Shown here: positions 1 through 8,323 of the stretch, one piece after another
How positions within the stretch are numbered: the first letter of the stretch is position 1
Layout: every line of letters starts with the position of its first letter
Origin: Paenibacillus massiliensis subsp. panacisoli DSM 21345
Lineage (GTDB): Bacteria > Bacillota > Bacilli > Paenibacillales > Paenibacillaceae
Reading direction: 5' to 3'
Assembly (NCBI RefSeq): GCF_000426545.1
Contig: NZ_AUFO01000016.1
Coordinates: 62,001 to 126,000, forward strand
DNA length: 64,000 nucleotides
The notes under the pieces: generated by a model
Databases searched by the model: none
What the model saw: only the letters and a program-made list of their open reading frames with translations
What the model was told of the DNA's origin: nothing
Made by a program: the position numbers and the translations under genes

Positions 1-1
1 C

Positions 2-160
2 AGTGGCTGGACATCTACGGTCTCCAAGCTGATTCAGTTGGATGCTGCATCACGAGGCATTGCGGATACGTTCTTGATCTCATCGGTTCCGTTATTTTGC
101 GCAATACCGCTTATTCTACTGTTCATCGGTCAGCGTAAGCAGCGTGAGCAGGCTTTATAA
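2..160 (+). CDS. C-terminal end of an MFS transporter, probably DHA2 (EmrB/QacA) drug exporter; 5' truncated by window
   Basis: Only the last 52 codons are in the window, ending in TAA. The visible part has a short polar stretch (SKLIQLDAASRGIADTF), a hydrophobic helix of about 20 residues (LISSVPLFCAIPLILLFIG) and a short basic tail (QRKQREQAL). This is how the fourteenth helix and cytoplasmic tail of DHA2-type major facilitator exporters usually look. The next gene encodes an HlyD/EmrA-type adaptor lipoprotein, and such pairs form export systems, which supports the call. The family is inferred from this short tail and context only; another polytopic transporter is possible. Confidence 0.55.
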   Translation, partial: SGWTSTVSKLIQLDAASRGIADTFLISSVPLFCAIPLILLFIGQRKQREQAL

Positions 161-326
161 GCACTCATTATAATGATGGATTTAATTCCGGCTTTGTAAG
201 TACGGATGTTCATTACGGATTCTAAGCAACGCGTTACACAAAACGGCATTCAGATGAAGGGCTATGAAGTACTAGGTCTGTCTGTCGTACAACAGATTAT
301 GATCATCAGTAAAGAAGGGAATAGCT

Positions 327-1793
327 ATGATAAAAATGCAAATGCAGCGGGCACTACCTGTCCTAATAGTAACAACTGCCCTCCTGTCGGGCTGCGCAAC
401 AAGTACGCCAGCAGCAGGGGAAATGGTTGTGCCTGTGAAGGTGTACCAGTCGCAAGAGGGCATCCTTGGTCACGGAAGCCAATATACGGGCACGATTACA
501 CCTGCCGAAACGGTAAACATCGTACCGAAAATATCCGGTCGTGTGGCGGCTCTTCAAGTCGATGTAGGGTCCGAGGTCAAGAAGGGACAAGTGCTCTTCA
601 CGCTGGAGGATCAGGATCTACGCAATAATGTGGCTAAAGCTGAGGCAGCAGCTACCGCAGCAGCAGCGGGTGTAGAGACGGCGACCGTCTCGCATGAATC
701 CAGCATGGCCCAAGCACAGTCCGGGGTAGTACAGTCCAAGAGCGGTGTTATTCAATCCCGTAATGGGCTCAGCCAGGCCAGCAATGCCGTCACACAAGCC
801 GAGTCCGCCGTTAAGCAGAGTACCAATGGAGTGACCACGGCAAAAAATGCAGTTAAGCAGACTCAGCAGGCTTTGGAGGACTCGCAGCGGAATCTTAGTC
901 GAATCAAGGCCTTATTTGAAGAGGGTGCGGCCACAAAGTCCCAGTTGGAGCAGGCTCAGACAAGCTTGACTGCTGCCGAAACGGCACATAGCAATGCCGA
1001 AAATGCACTAGCGAATGCCGAGCAGCAGCACATCGCGGCCCAGAAGGCGCTGGAGACAGCCCGTCAAGCCTATGCGAATGCCAATAGCTCACTTAGCAAT
1101 GCCTCCAGCGGATACGGAAATGCTGAGCATCAGCTTGAGGTATCACGCAGTACGGCAGCTATTACTGCGAGCCAGGAATCGTTGAAGCAGGCGCAAATTA
1201 ACAAGGATATTGCACAAAATGCCCTGAAGGACAGCGTCATTACCTCGCCAATTAACGGTGTAGTAGGGGCCCGAAATATGGAAACGGGAGAGATGGTATC
1301 TCCTCAGGCAGCGGCATTAGTGGTGACGAATCTGAGCAAGGTCAATACCTTGATCTATGTGCCATCTGAGGACATCAATCAGATCAAGCCAGGCGACCGC
1401 GTTCAGGTACGAGCTACCGCTTTTGATTACGTAACCTCAGGGACGGTCAAGACGATCAGCCCGCTTAGCCAGAATGGAAAAGGCTACCCGGTGAAGATTG
1501 AAGTGGATAATGCTGATATGAGCTTCAAGGAAGGGATGCTGGCAGCCGTCAGCTTCGCAGATCATGATGCCGAGTCCGGGATTCTGGTTCCTAGCTCAGC
1601 TGTACAGCACGTAGATGAGCATGATTATGTGTATGTTGCCGAAGAAGGGGCAGCTGTACGTAAAGAGGTCAAGATCGGGCAAACAGCCGGTTCGCAGACA
1701 CTGTTAACTGGCGGAATTGGAAAGGGAGAGTCCGTTATTACCAATAAGCTGGCTTTGCTGGAGGACCATACTCCAATTCGTGTGTCCCAATAA
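327..1793 (+). CDS. HlyD/EmrA-type efflux adaptor lipoprotein
   Basis: A 488-residue membrane-fusion (periplasmic adaptor) type protein that would act outside the membrane with the preceding exporter. The N-terminus has a lysine/arginine region, a hydrophobic stretch and a lipobox (LLSGC, Cys near residue 23), so it should be a lipoprotein. A biotinyl-lipoyl-like barrel half follows (around ISGRVAALQVDVGSEVKKGQVL). Next comes a very long Ala/Gln/Ser-rich coiled-coil hairpin (about residues 100-300), then the second barrel half (SPINGVVGARNMETGEMVS) and a beta-barrel/proximal domain to the C-terminus. ATG 327 has an AAGAAGGG ribosome site. The coiled coil is longer than in typical Gram-positive HlyD proteins. 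The substrate cannot be read from the sequence. Confidence 0.85.
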   Translation: MIKMQMQRALPVLIVTTALLSGCATSTPAAGEMVVPVKVYQSQEGILGHGSQYTGTITPAETVNIVPKISGRVAALQVDVGSEVKKGQVLFTLEDQDLRNNVAKAEAAATAAAAGVETATVSHESSMAQAQSGVVQSKSGVIQSRNGLSQASNAVTQAESAVKQSTNGVTTAKNAVKQTQQALEDSQRNLSRIKALFEEGAATKSQLEQAQTSLTAAETAHSNAENALANAEQQHIAAQKALETARQAYANANSSLSNASSGYGNAEHQLEVSRSTAAITASQESLKQAQINKDIAQNALKDSVITSPINGVVGARNMETGEMVSPQAAALVVTNLSKVNTLIYVPSEDINQIKPGDRVQVRATAFDYVTSGTVKTISPLSQNGKGYPVKIEVDNADMSFKEGMLAAVSFADHDAESGILVPSSAVQHVDEHDYVYVAEEGAAVRKEVKIGQTAGSQTLLTGGIGKGESVITNKLALLEDHTPIRVSQ

Positions 1794-1834
1794 TCTGTAA
1801 TATGCAGTTGTTATAATAACTGTTGCTGTATATT

Positions 1835-1870
1835 AGCGGTGTTACCGATAGTCGGTAGCACCGCTTTTTT
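1835..1870 (+). terminator. Rho-independent terminator after the HlyD-type gene
   Basis: A 14-bp perfect stem (AGCGGTGTTACCGA paired with TCGGTAGCACCGCT) with a 3-nt loop, followed directly by a run of six T. It lies 42 bases after the stop codon of the adaptor gene and separates it from the downstream operon. Confidence 0.9.
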
Positions 1871-2015
1871 GTTCTGCAAATTTCAAGTACTAATTGCGGC
1901 AAGGTTGTAGAGCGAGCTAAATGAGCATGAAAGCGGCTGGAGGTCTCAAACGTTCATCATAGTTGCGCGGACCCGAGCTCTTAACATCTTCAGTTCAATC
2001 TATCTAGTATGAATT

Positions 2016-2053
2016 GTCAAATTTTGACGAGAAGCAGGTCGGTCATTTACACT
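2016..2053 (+). promoter_or_regulatory. Sigma-A promoter with overlapping palindromic operator candidate for the STM401x operon
   Basis: TTGACG (2024-2029) and TACACT (2048-2053) are separated by 18 bp, a plausible vegetative promoter about 40 bp before the first gene of the operon. A perfect 6-bp inverted repeat with one central base, GTCAAA-T-TTTGAC (2016-2028), overlaps the -35 element, a position where a repressor would act. No regulator gene sits in the operon, so the binding protein is unknown. The palindrome is seen; its role is inferred. Confidence 0.5.
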
Positions 2054-2093
2054 AAGAGAGGCCTTTTTCATATGATAAATGGAGGGATTCACG

Positions 2094-2933
2094 ATGGAAA
2101 TCAAGTTATCCTTGGATTATGAAGCCTATGAAGGTGGAGCAGTAATGGTGGACCTGGTTCGTGAACTGGCGGGGAAGCCGGAGAGCACAGAGGTGACCTC
2201 ACTGATCATCGGTGACTGGGGGGGAGCCTATGAGCAGGGCCCGGAGGATTTTGTGGAAGAGCTGATTGCACAAAAGGAACAGTTCTCGCAATTAAAGAAG
2301 CTGTTTATTGGAGACATGGGCTACGAGGAATGTGAGGTTTCCTGGATCAATCAATCGAATCTGGGGCCGCTGCTGCAGGCTTTTCCCCTACTGGAGTCGT
2401 TCACGGTTAAGGGAAGCACAGATCTGGAGCTTGACCCGCTGAATCATGAGCATTTACAGGAGCTCGTCATTATTTGTGGTGGACTTCCAAAAAGAGTCCT
2501 TCATCAAATCCATGCAGCCTCTCTACCGGAGCTGCGGAAGCTGGAGCTGTATCTTGGGGTTGAAGACTATGGCTTTGATGGACAAATGGAGGATATCGTA
2601 CCATTTCTGAACCAGAATCCATTTCCGAAGCTGACTTATCTTGGGCTCAAGGATAGTGAGCTACAGGACGACATTGCAATCGCTGCTGCACAGTCCCCGG
2701 TGCTGAGTCAATTGGAGGTGCTTGACCTCTCCATGGGCACGCTGTCGGATCAAGGAGCTGAGGCTCTGCTGGCAAGCGAGGGTGTGCGTAAGCTCAAGCA
2801 TCTGAATCTAAGCTACCATTACATGTCGGATGAGATGCTGCTCAAATGGAAACAAACTGGACTGTCTGTAGATATAAGTGAACAGCAAGAGTCTGATGAG
2901 GATGATTGGCGTTATCCGGCATTGACCGAATAG
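2094..2933 (+). CDS. STM4015 family leucine-rich repeat protein
   Basis: A 279-residue acidic protein with leucine-rich repeats. Recurrent segments with regular leucines occur through the second half (FPLLESFTVKG, LQELVIICGGLP, FPKLTYLGLKDSEL, LSQLEVLDLSMGTLS, VRKLKHLNLSYHYM). Length and position match the STM4015 family, first member of the STM4011-4015 cluster named after Salmonella loci. The longest frame starts at 2079, but that ATG lies on the Shine-Dalgarno sequence GGAGGG (2081-2086). ATG 2094, seven bases after it, is the better start. No signal peptide or membrane segment is visible, so it is cytosolic. The role is unknown; a scaffold or protein-binding function is only a guess from the fold. 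Confidence 0.85.
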   Translation: MEIKLSLDYEAYEGGAVMVDLVRELAGKPESTEVTSLIIGDWGGAYEQGPEDFVEELIAQKEQFSQLKKLFIGDMGYEECEVSWINQSNLGPLLQAFPLLESFTVKGSTDLELDPLNHEHLQELVIICGGLPKRVLHQIHAASLPELRKLELYLGVEDYGFDGQMEDIVPFLNQNPFPKLTYLGLKDSELQDDIAIAAAQSPVLSQLEVLDLSMGTLSDQGAEALLASEGVRKLKHLNLSYHYMSDEMLLKWKQTGLSVDISEQQESDEDDWRYPALTE

Positions 2934-2990
2934 GATGTGCGATAGACATTAGTGAATGTAGCTGATGAACGTAGCAAAGGTGGGATCATC

Positions 2991-4334
2991 ATGAATCGCG
3001 CGACATGTGGGCAGATAGACGAGGGGATGCTTAACATCTATGCAGACAGCTCTCATGCGGACAACATCGCCTGGATGAAGAATGTGCCTTACATTGTCAT
3101 CGGTAATTCAGGCAATAAGCGCATACTCGGTATTCAACAAGCCAGAGCCAGTCTCGGACTGCAACCACCCATAGTGCTGACCTACCTTGAACTGCTGGAA
3201 TGGAAGCGTAGGGGTCGACACCTGTCGGAGATGCCTGAGTTGATGGCGGTGCATGCTAATCATTCTGCCAGCACCAGAGGCCCAGTCCTGCGTCTTGATG
3301 CCCCAGGTGATCATTTTGGTGTAGAAATGGAGCTTATCGCTCTAGGCGCCGAAGAGAACATAGGCGACGATAGCCTGCTACCCATGAAGGGCATTCTGGC
3401 TACAGGAAGAATGCTCTCGGCAGAGCAGGCCAGATCATTGCAGCCGCATCCAGGGCGTATTTGGTATCCTGCGCAGTGGTTCAAAGGCTACTGCCGATTG
3501 CTGGCATGGCTTCGCTCGGAAATGCTGCTATTATGGCCTGAGCATCACTGGATCAATGATCCTGTGGACATTCCAGTCATGTTCGACAAGCGCTGCACCA
3601 GTGCCCGTCTGTCTTCAGCAGGGGTGAGAGTCCCTCAATCGCTGCATGGGCACTTACTAAGCTCTTCTGCGCAGACTTATCGTGCGGATGTTGTGATTCC
3701 AGGAAGCGGCGAGGAGCTGAGAGAGAGCTTGCAGAAAGCTGGTATGCATCGCGCATTCATCAAGCTGTTCTGTGGCTCTGCTGCTTCGGGTGTGATTGCC
3801 TATCAATTTCATCCGGTGACAGGGAAAGAAATAGCTCAGACGACGATCGGCATGGAGCAAAGCAGAGGTGAACTCGTATTCTACAACTCTGGCCGCCTAC
3901 ACAAGTATACCGACGCAGCAAGCATCGGGCGACTGTTGGACTGGCTATGTCACGAGGGTGTACATGTGGAGCGCTGGATTCCCAAAGCTTCCGTTCATGG
4001 GAAAGCCTTCGATGTCCGGCAGCTTGTACACCGGGGCAAGGCCTGCCATGCCGTGCTACGTGCAAGTCGAACGCCGATTACCAATCTTCACCTACGCAAC
4101 GAACGTCTTCGGCCTGAGGAGGCAGGGCTAGCCAATCCTATCCTGCAGAAGGTGGCGGCAACAGCCGAGCAAGCTCTTGCGGCGTTTCCACATTCCACGA
4201 CAGCGGGAGTCGATGTGCTGGTTCCTACGGACGGTAGCGCACCCTATGTGGTGGACATGAATCCTTATGGTGATCTGCTGTATCATGTTCGCTATGAAGG
4301 CATGGACACGTATACCTGGGAAATGGCGCATTAA
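2991..4334 (+). CDS. STM4014 family protein, ATP-grasp-type ligase/kinase candidate
   Basis: A 447-residue cytosolic protein, second in the operon. The C-terminal half looks like an ATP-grasp fold: a nucleotide-binding strand with lysine (AFIKLFCGSAASGV), a central acidic strand (VHVERWIPKASV, then FDVRQLVHRGK) and a terminal metal-binding segment (GVDVLV...YVVDMNPYGDLL, with the D/N pair typical of ATP-grasp enzymes). The N-terminal part is less conserved. An upstream GTG at 2952 is in frame, but AAAGGTGGG at 2976-2984 places the start at ATG 2991. ATP-grasp enzymes usually join a carboxylate to an amine or thiol, so peptide-like ligation is plausible here. The substrate is unknown. Confidence 0.82.
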   Translation: MNRATCGQIDEGMLNIYADSSHADNIAWMKNVPYIVIGNSGNKRILGIQQARASLGLQPPIVLTYLELLEWKRRGRHLSEMPELMAVHANHSASTRGPVLRLDAPGDHFGVEMELIALGAEENIGDDSLLPMKGILATGRMLSAEQARSLQPHPGRIWYPAQWFKGYCRLLAWLRSEMLLLWPEHHWINDPVDIPVMFDKRCTSARLSSAGVRVPQSLHGHLLSSSAQTYRADVVIPGSGEELRESLQKAGMHRAFIKLFCGSAASGVIAYQFHPVTGKEIAQTTIGMEQSRGELVFYNSGRLHKYTDAASIGRLLDWLCHEGVHVERWIPKASVHGKAFDVRQLVHRGKACHAVLRASRTPITNLHLRNERLRPEEAGLANPILQKVAATAEQALAAFPHSTTAGVDVLVPTDGSAPYVVDMNPYGDLLYHVRYEGMDTYTWEMAH

Positions 4335-4378
4335 ATATAGAGTAAGATAGACAAATGCAATGACAAGGAGGGTGCCGA

Positions 4379-5161
4379 ATGCCAGATATGAATGAGATTG
4401 TAGGTACCCATGACATCCTGATGATTACACTGGATACGCTGCGTTATGATGTAGCCAAGCTGGAGGAGGAACATTGTCCAAACCTGTGTGCGGATGGCCC
4501 CTGGGAGAAGCGACATACACCAGGAAGCTTTACCTATGCGGCTCACCATGCCTTCTTTGGTGGATTTCTACCGACGCCAGCGAACACCGACAAAACCTCA
4601 CATGTAAGGTTGTTTCATACGAAAAATACAGGACTGCCCACGCACCCCCATAGCTGGTTGTTTGATGCACCTGATCTGGTAACAGGACTACAGCAGGAAG
4701 GGTATCGGACCATTTGTATAGGTGGCGTCATCTTCTTCACCAAAAAGAACAAACTGGCCAAGGTACTGCCATCATACTTTATGGAAAGCTACTGGCGGAT
4801 GACCTTCGGTGTAACGAACCCGAGATCCACGGAGCATCAAGTAAATCATGCGCTGAAGCTTCTAGCTGATGCTGATCCTGCGCAGCGGCTATTTATGTTT
4901 TTAAATGTGTCGGCTCTGCATGGCCCCAATCATTATTTTGTACCGGGCGCGAAGAAGGATTCCATCGAGACCCAGAGAGCGGGGCTTCGATATGTGGATG
5001 AGCAATTGGGGCCTCTGTTCGAAGCGATGCGCAGACGCTCCAAGACCTTCTGCATGGTGTTCTCGGATCATGGAACGGCCTACGGAGAGGATGGCTATGA
5101 AGGTCATCGGCTAGCACACGAGGTCGTCTGGAATGTGCCATATCGCGAATTCTTCCTGTGA
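4379..5161 (+). CDS. STM4013/SEN3800 family hydrolase (alkaline phosphatase/sulfatase fold)
   Basis: A 260-residue protein of the alkaline phosphatase superfamily, close to the usual length of the STM4013 family. Metal-site motifs are visible. An N-terminal LDT (Asp19) follows a hydrophobic strand, a candidate nucleophile Thr52 lies in GSFTYAAHHAFFGG, and the C-terminal metal motif FSDHGTAYGEDGYEGHRLAH gives Asp230, His231 and His243/247. There is no signal peptide, unlike most secreted sulfatases and phosphatases, so a soluble intracellular phosphate or sulfate ester is the likely substrate type. The start ATG 4379 follows AAGGAGGG. A sulfatase role would fit with the APS kinase at the end of the operon, but this is inference. 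Confidence 0.85.
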   Translation: MPDMNEIVGTHDILMITLDTLRYDVAKLEEEHCPNLCADGPWEKRHTPGSFTYAAHHAFFGGFLPTPANTDKTSHVRLFHTKNTGLPTHPHSWLFDAPDLVTGLQQEGYRTICIGGVIFFTKKNKLAKVLPSYFMESYWRMTFGVTNPRSTEHQVNHALKLLADADPAQRLFMFLNVSALHGPNHYFVPGAKKDSIETQRAGLRYVDEQLGPLFEAMRRRSKTFCMVFSDHGTAYGEDGYEGHRLAHEVVWNVPYREFFL

Positions 5162-5249
5162 TGAGAAATATCGCGCAGCAGACAGCAGATTGAAGTATGA
5201 ACGGGGGCTTGATGTCCTGATGAAGCATACATGAAAGGAGGGAGCATTA

Positions 5250-6674
5250 ATGAGTACCGTGCCCGAGGAATCGGCTCTGTTCATGAATCGTGGCGGCTCT
5301 ACACATCTGAGTGAGAGGCCACAGCGAATGAACAGAGCAGATTGGCCGCAGCACTGGATCGAATGGGAGGCAGGACTACAGGAGGCCCCCTATCGTTCTT
5401 ATTTATACTCTTATCCACATAAGACGGCATATCATGAGATTAATCCACCAATTCCATTATCCACCCTATGGAGTAAGGAGAAGCTGGAGAGCTATTTTTT
5501 GTACATGCATATCCCGTTCTGCGGTGCGAGATGTGGCTTCTGCAATCTCTTCACGCTCCCGGATCGAAGAGCTGATGTCCATGTGGAGTACGTGGATGCG
5601 CTTGAGCGTCAGGCACGTGAATGGGCCCCCTTTGTGAAGGGAAGTCCGTTCTCACGCTTTGCGATTGGTGGTGGAACACCTACCTTGCTGTCAGCGGAGC
5701 TGCTGGAGCGGGTATTCCATATTGCCAAGCAAGAGATGGGGCTGGATACGGAGCAAGTCTCTATTTCGGTGGAGACCTCACCGGATACAGTTACTCCCGA
5801 TCGGCTGGAGGTGCTGAAGAAGCACCGTACCGATCGAATCAGCATGGGCATTCAGAGCTTTGTAGAAGAGGAGAGCACAGCCATTCATCGACCGCAAAAG
5901 CCCGCTCTGGTCCGACAGGCATTGGATATGCTACAAGAGTATCGTTTCCCGCTACTGAATGTAGACCTGATCTATGGACTACCTGGGCAGACGGTGGAGT
6001 CGTGGCTGTATTCGCTGGAACAGGCTCTGTCGTACAATCCCGGTGAAATCTTCATTTACCCACTATATGTTCGTGAGAATACCATTCTCAAGCCTGGACA
6101 GACTGGGCTAGAGAAGGATATTCGCCTTGAGCTATACAAGGCCGCGAGTCAACGGCTTCTGCAGGCTGGCTATAAGCAGTTCTCCATGCGACGCTTTGCA
6201 CGTGAGGGTGCAGGTACTACGAAGTCACTGCTTCCCTACAGCTGTCAGGAGGAAGGAATGGTAGGTCTGGGATGCGGCGCACGCTCGTATACTCAGGGCG
6301 TTCATTACGCTTCCAGATACGGTACGAGCATTGCAGCTACACGGCATATTCTTGCAGATTATGTGGCAGCCAAGCGACATGATGCCGTGGACTACGGCTT
6401 CATCTTGAATGAAGAGGAGCGGCAGCGTCGTTTCATCCTGAAGGCACTTCTCCATGCAGAGGGACTGGAGCTTGCAGCCTATAGTGAGCGCTTTGGCGCA
6501 GAGCCCTTCGTTCACGTACCAGAGCTGTCGATGCTGGTCGGTACAGGAGTTGCATATATTGAAGAGGACGTTCTTCGACTGACAGAGGAGGGCATTGGCT
6601 ACTCGGATGCCATTGGGGATTGGTTGATTTCATCCGATGTTCGTAACCGAATGGAAGGATATGTACACGCATGA
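5250..6674 (+). CDS. STM4012 family radical SAM protein (HemN/HemW-like)
   Basis: A 474-residue radical SAM enzyme. The cluster-binding motif CGARCGFC (Cys91, Cys95, Cys98) follows YMHIPF, which is the HemN/coproporphyrinogen-dehydrogenase type of arrangement. Further core elements are FAIGGGTPTLL (SAM-binding glycine strand), the ISVETSPDTV and ISMGIQSF strands and VDLIYGLPGQT. The C-terminal part resembles the HemN C-terminal domain. It is not the heme enzyme itself, judging from its place in the STM401x cluster and the lack of heme genes nearby. The start has a strong AAAGGAGGG site. The end overlaps the next gene by four bases (ATGA), so the two radical SAM enzymes are probably translationally coupled. 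Confidence 0.88.
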   Translation: MSTVPEESALFMNRGGSTHLSERPQRMNRADWPQHWIEWEAGLQEAPYRSYLYSYPHKTAYHEINPPIPLSTLWSKEKLESYFLYMHIPFCGARCGFCNLFTLPDRRADVHVEYVDALERQAREWAPFVKGSPFSRFAIGGGTPTLLSAELLERVFHIAKQEMGLDTEQVSISVETSPDTVTPDRLEVLKKHRTDRISMGIQSFVEEESTAIHRPQKPALVRQALDMLQEYRFPLLNVDLIYGLPGQTVESWLYSLEQALSYNPGEIFIYPLYVRENTILKPGQTGLEKDIRLELYKAASQRLLQAGYKQFSMRRFAREGAGTTKSLLPYSCQEEGMVGLGCGARSYTQGVHYASRYGTSIAATRHILADYVAAKRHDAVDYGFILNEEERQRRFILKALLHAEGLELAAYSERFGAEPFVHVPELSMLVGTGVAYIEEDVLRLTEEGIGYSDAIGDWLISSDVRNRMEGYVHA

Positions 6675-7561
6675 GGGCGACTTTATATTATCGAGGGACA
6701 CTATCCTCTTGTAATTATACTTGTCCATATTGTCCTTTCAGCAAGACGAAGGATTCGCGGGAGACACTAATGCTTGATCGCAGACAGCTGGCGGAATTTG
6801 TAGACTGGGTTGAAGCACAGCAGGAGCATGGGCATACGCTGTCGATCTTTTTTAATCCCTACGGCGAGGCGTTGATTCATTCCTGGTATCGCGAGGCTCT
6901 GGTACGTTTATCCCATATGCCCCATATCGAGAAGTTATCTATTCAGACGAATCTATCCGTGAAGCTGGACTGGACGGAGCAATTGCAGCCAGGGAAAATG
7001 TCATTCTGGGCGACTTATCATCCAGGACAGACACAGGAAGACCACTTTCTGTCTCAATGTCAAGCCATCTACAGCCGTGGGCTTGGACTTAGTGTTGGAA
7101 CGGTGGGGATTCGTCAGTCGTTTCCAGCCATTCGTTCGCTCCGGGCTCAGCTTCCGAAGGAGGTCTATATGTGGGTGAATGCCTTCAAAGACCGCCCACA
7201 TTATTACACGCCCGCGGAGATTGAGGAATTAACCACTCTTGATCCTCACTTTGGATGGAATGTACAGGATTATCCGAGTCAGGGCAAGGCTTGTGCAGCA
7301 GGAGAGACGGTCTTCTACGTGCAGGGGAATGGGAATGTCAAACGATGCTACAAGGATCGGCAAGTCATCGGTCATCTCTATCGGCAAGGACTTGAGGGAT
7401 TGGCTGCTGAGCGAAGCTGTCGCATGAAGATGTGTGGCTGTCACATCGGATATATCCATATGAAGGGGCATCCGATTGGTGAGCAATTCGGCGGAGGACT
7501 GCTGGAACGGATTCCAGGTCGACCGATACCGCAGGAGGACAGGGAGGTGCAGCAGGCATGA
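6671..7561 (+). CDS. STM4011 family radical SAM protein
   Basis: A 296-residue radical SAM enzyme with a canonical CX3CX2C motif very near the N-terminus (Cys14, Cys18, Cys21 in SSCNYTCPYC). The C-terminal region has another set of cysteines (GKACAAGE, VKRCYKDR, SCRMKMCGCHIG) suggestive of an auxiliary iron-sulfur cluster, as in SPASM-type enzymes that modify peptides. It overlaps the preceding radical SAM gene and the following kinase gene by four bases each. The reaction is unknown; auxiliary-cluster radical SAM enzymes often act on peptide or small-molecule substrates, which would fit with the ATP-grasp neighbour. Confidence 0.86.
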   Translation: MRATLYYRGTLSSCNYTCPYCPFSKTKDSRETLMLDRRQLAEFVDWVEAQQEHGHTLSIFFNPYGEALIHSWYREALVRLSHMPHIEKLSIQTNLSVKLDWTEQLQPGKMSFWATYHPGQTQEDHFLSQCQAIYSRGLGLSVGTVGIRQSFPAIRSLRAQLPKEVYMWVNAFKDRPHYYTPAEIEELTTLDPHFGWNVQDYPSQGKACAAGETVFYVQGNGNVKRCYKDRQVIGHLYRQGLEGLAAERSCRMKMCGCHIGYIHMKGHPIGEQFGGGLLERIPGRPIPQEDREVQQA

Positions 7562-8169
7562 TACAGGCTCGTACGCCGCTTCTGCGACGAGACAAGGAAC
7601 AGCTTAACGAGCATACAGCAGCCGTAATCTGGTTAACGGGTCTGCCCGGAGCAGGCAAATCCACGCTTGCTATAGAGCTTGAGCATATCCTGCATGAGCA
7701 GGGCATTCGAACGGCCCTCTTGGATGGGGATGTATTGCGCCAAGGCCTTAACTGTGATCTGGGGTTTACTGCCGAGGCAAGAGCAGAGAATATTCGAAGG
7801 ACAGCCGAAGCCGCACGTCTACTAGCGAATGCGGGAGTGGTTACCATCTGTGCATTGATTTCACCCTACGAAGCAGATCGTCAGCAGGCCAGAGAAATCA
7901 TCGGTCCCATTCCGTTCTGCGAGGTGTATGTGGATTGTGACCTTGATATTTGCGAAAGTCGTGATCCTAAGGGAATGTATCGGAAGGCACGAAGTGGAGA
8001 TATTCCGGATTTTACAGGAGTCAGTGCACCCTATGAGGTACCCGCTCACCCAGAGCTGCGAATTGCGACTGGGCACAAGGATGTGAAGCAATCGGTCGAT
8101 GAGCTGCTGTCCGGGCTGTCAGCACTGCAGTTGATTCGAAACGTGAGATTGGATAACGTTCATCACTAG
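7558..8169 (+). CDS. cysC: Adenylylsulfate (APS) kinase family protein
   Basis: A 203-residue P-loop kinase of the APS kinase family, which phosphorylates adenylylsulfate to PAPS. Visible motifs are Walker A GLPGAGKS (residues 28-35), LLDGDVLRQGLNCDLGF, the RRTAEAARLLANAG helix, ALISPYEADRQ, the VYVDCDLDICESRDPKGMYRKARSG substrate lid and FTGVSAPYE. Length is usual. It starts inside the stop of the STM4011 gene (ATGA overlap) and is the last gene of the operon. No ATP sulfurylase, PAPS reductase or sulfotransferase is in the window. It may therefore make PAPS for a sulfation step, or phosphorylate a pathway intermediate. The gene symbol reflects the family, not proven function. Confidence 0.85.
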   Translation: MIQARTPLLRRDKEQLNEHTAAVIWLTGLPGAGKSTLAIELEHILHEQGIRTALLDGDVLRQGLNCDLGFTAEARAENIRRTAEAARLLANAGVVTICALISPYEADRQQAREIIGPIPFCEVYVDCDLDICESRDPKGMYRKARSGDIPDFTGVSAPYEVPAHPELRIATGHKDVKQSVDELLSGLSALQLIRNVRLDNVHH

Positions 8170-8248
8170 AGCCATTTGAATTTTGGACATTAGAGACAAT
8201 CAAATTCAGCGATGCAGAAAAGATGGGTCTGATTTTAGCTTATGTGCA

Positions 8249-8293
8249 AAAAGGGGATTCCCCGGTTCATAGAACCAGCGGGAATCCCCTTTG
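8249..8293. terminator. Bidirectional terminator between the STM401x/APS kinase operon and yxcD
   Basis: A long stem pairs AAAGGGGATTCCC (from 8250) with GGGAATCCCCTTT (8280-8292). A smaller GGTTC/GAACC helix sits in the loop, with A-rich sequence on the left and T-rich on the right. It lies between convergent genes and can serve both strands. Confidence 0.85.
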
Positions 8294-8323
8294 CTATTAG
8301 CGTATATCTATTCGGTGTTCAGA

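Noticed and set aside
5250-6674. Reading the STM4012 gene as hemN (coproporphyrinogen III dehydrogenase)
   Set aside because: The radical SAM core is HemN-like, but the gene lies in the STM401x operon next to STM4011 and STM4013 homologues and no heme genes are near.
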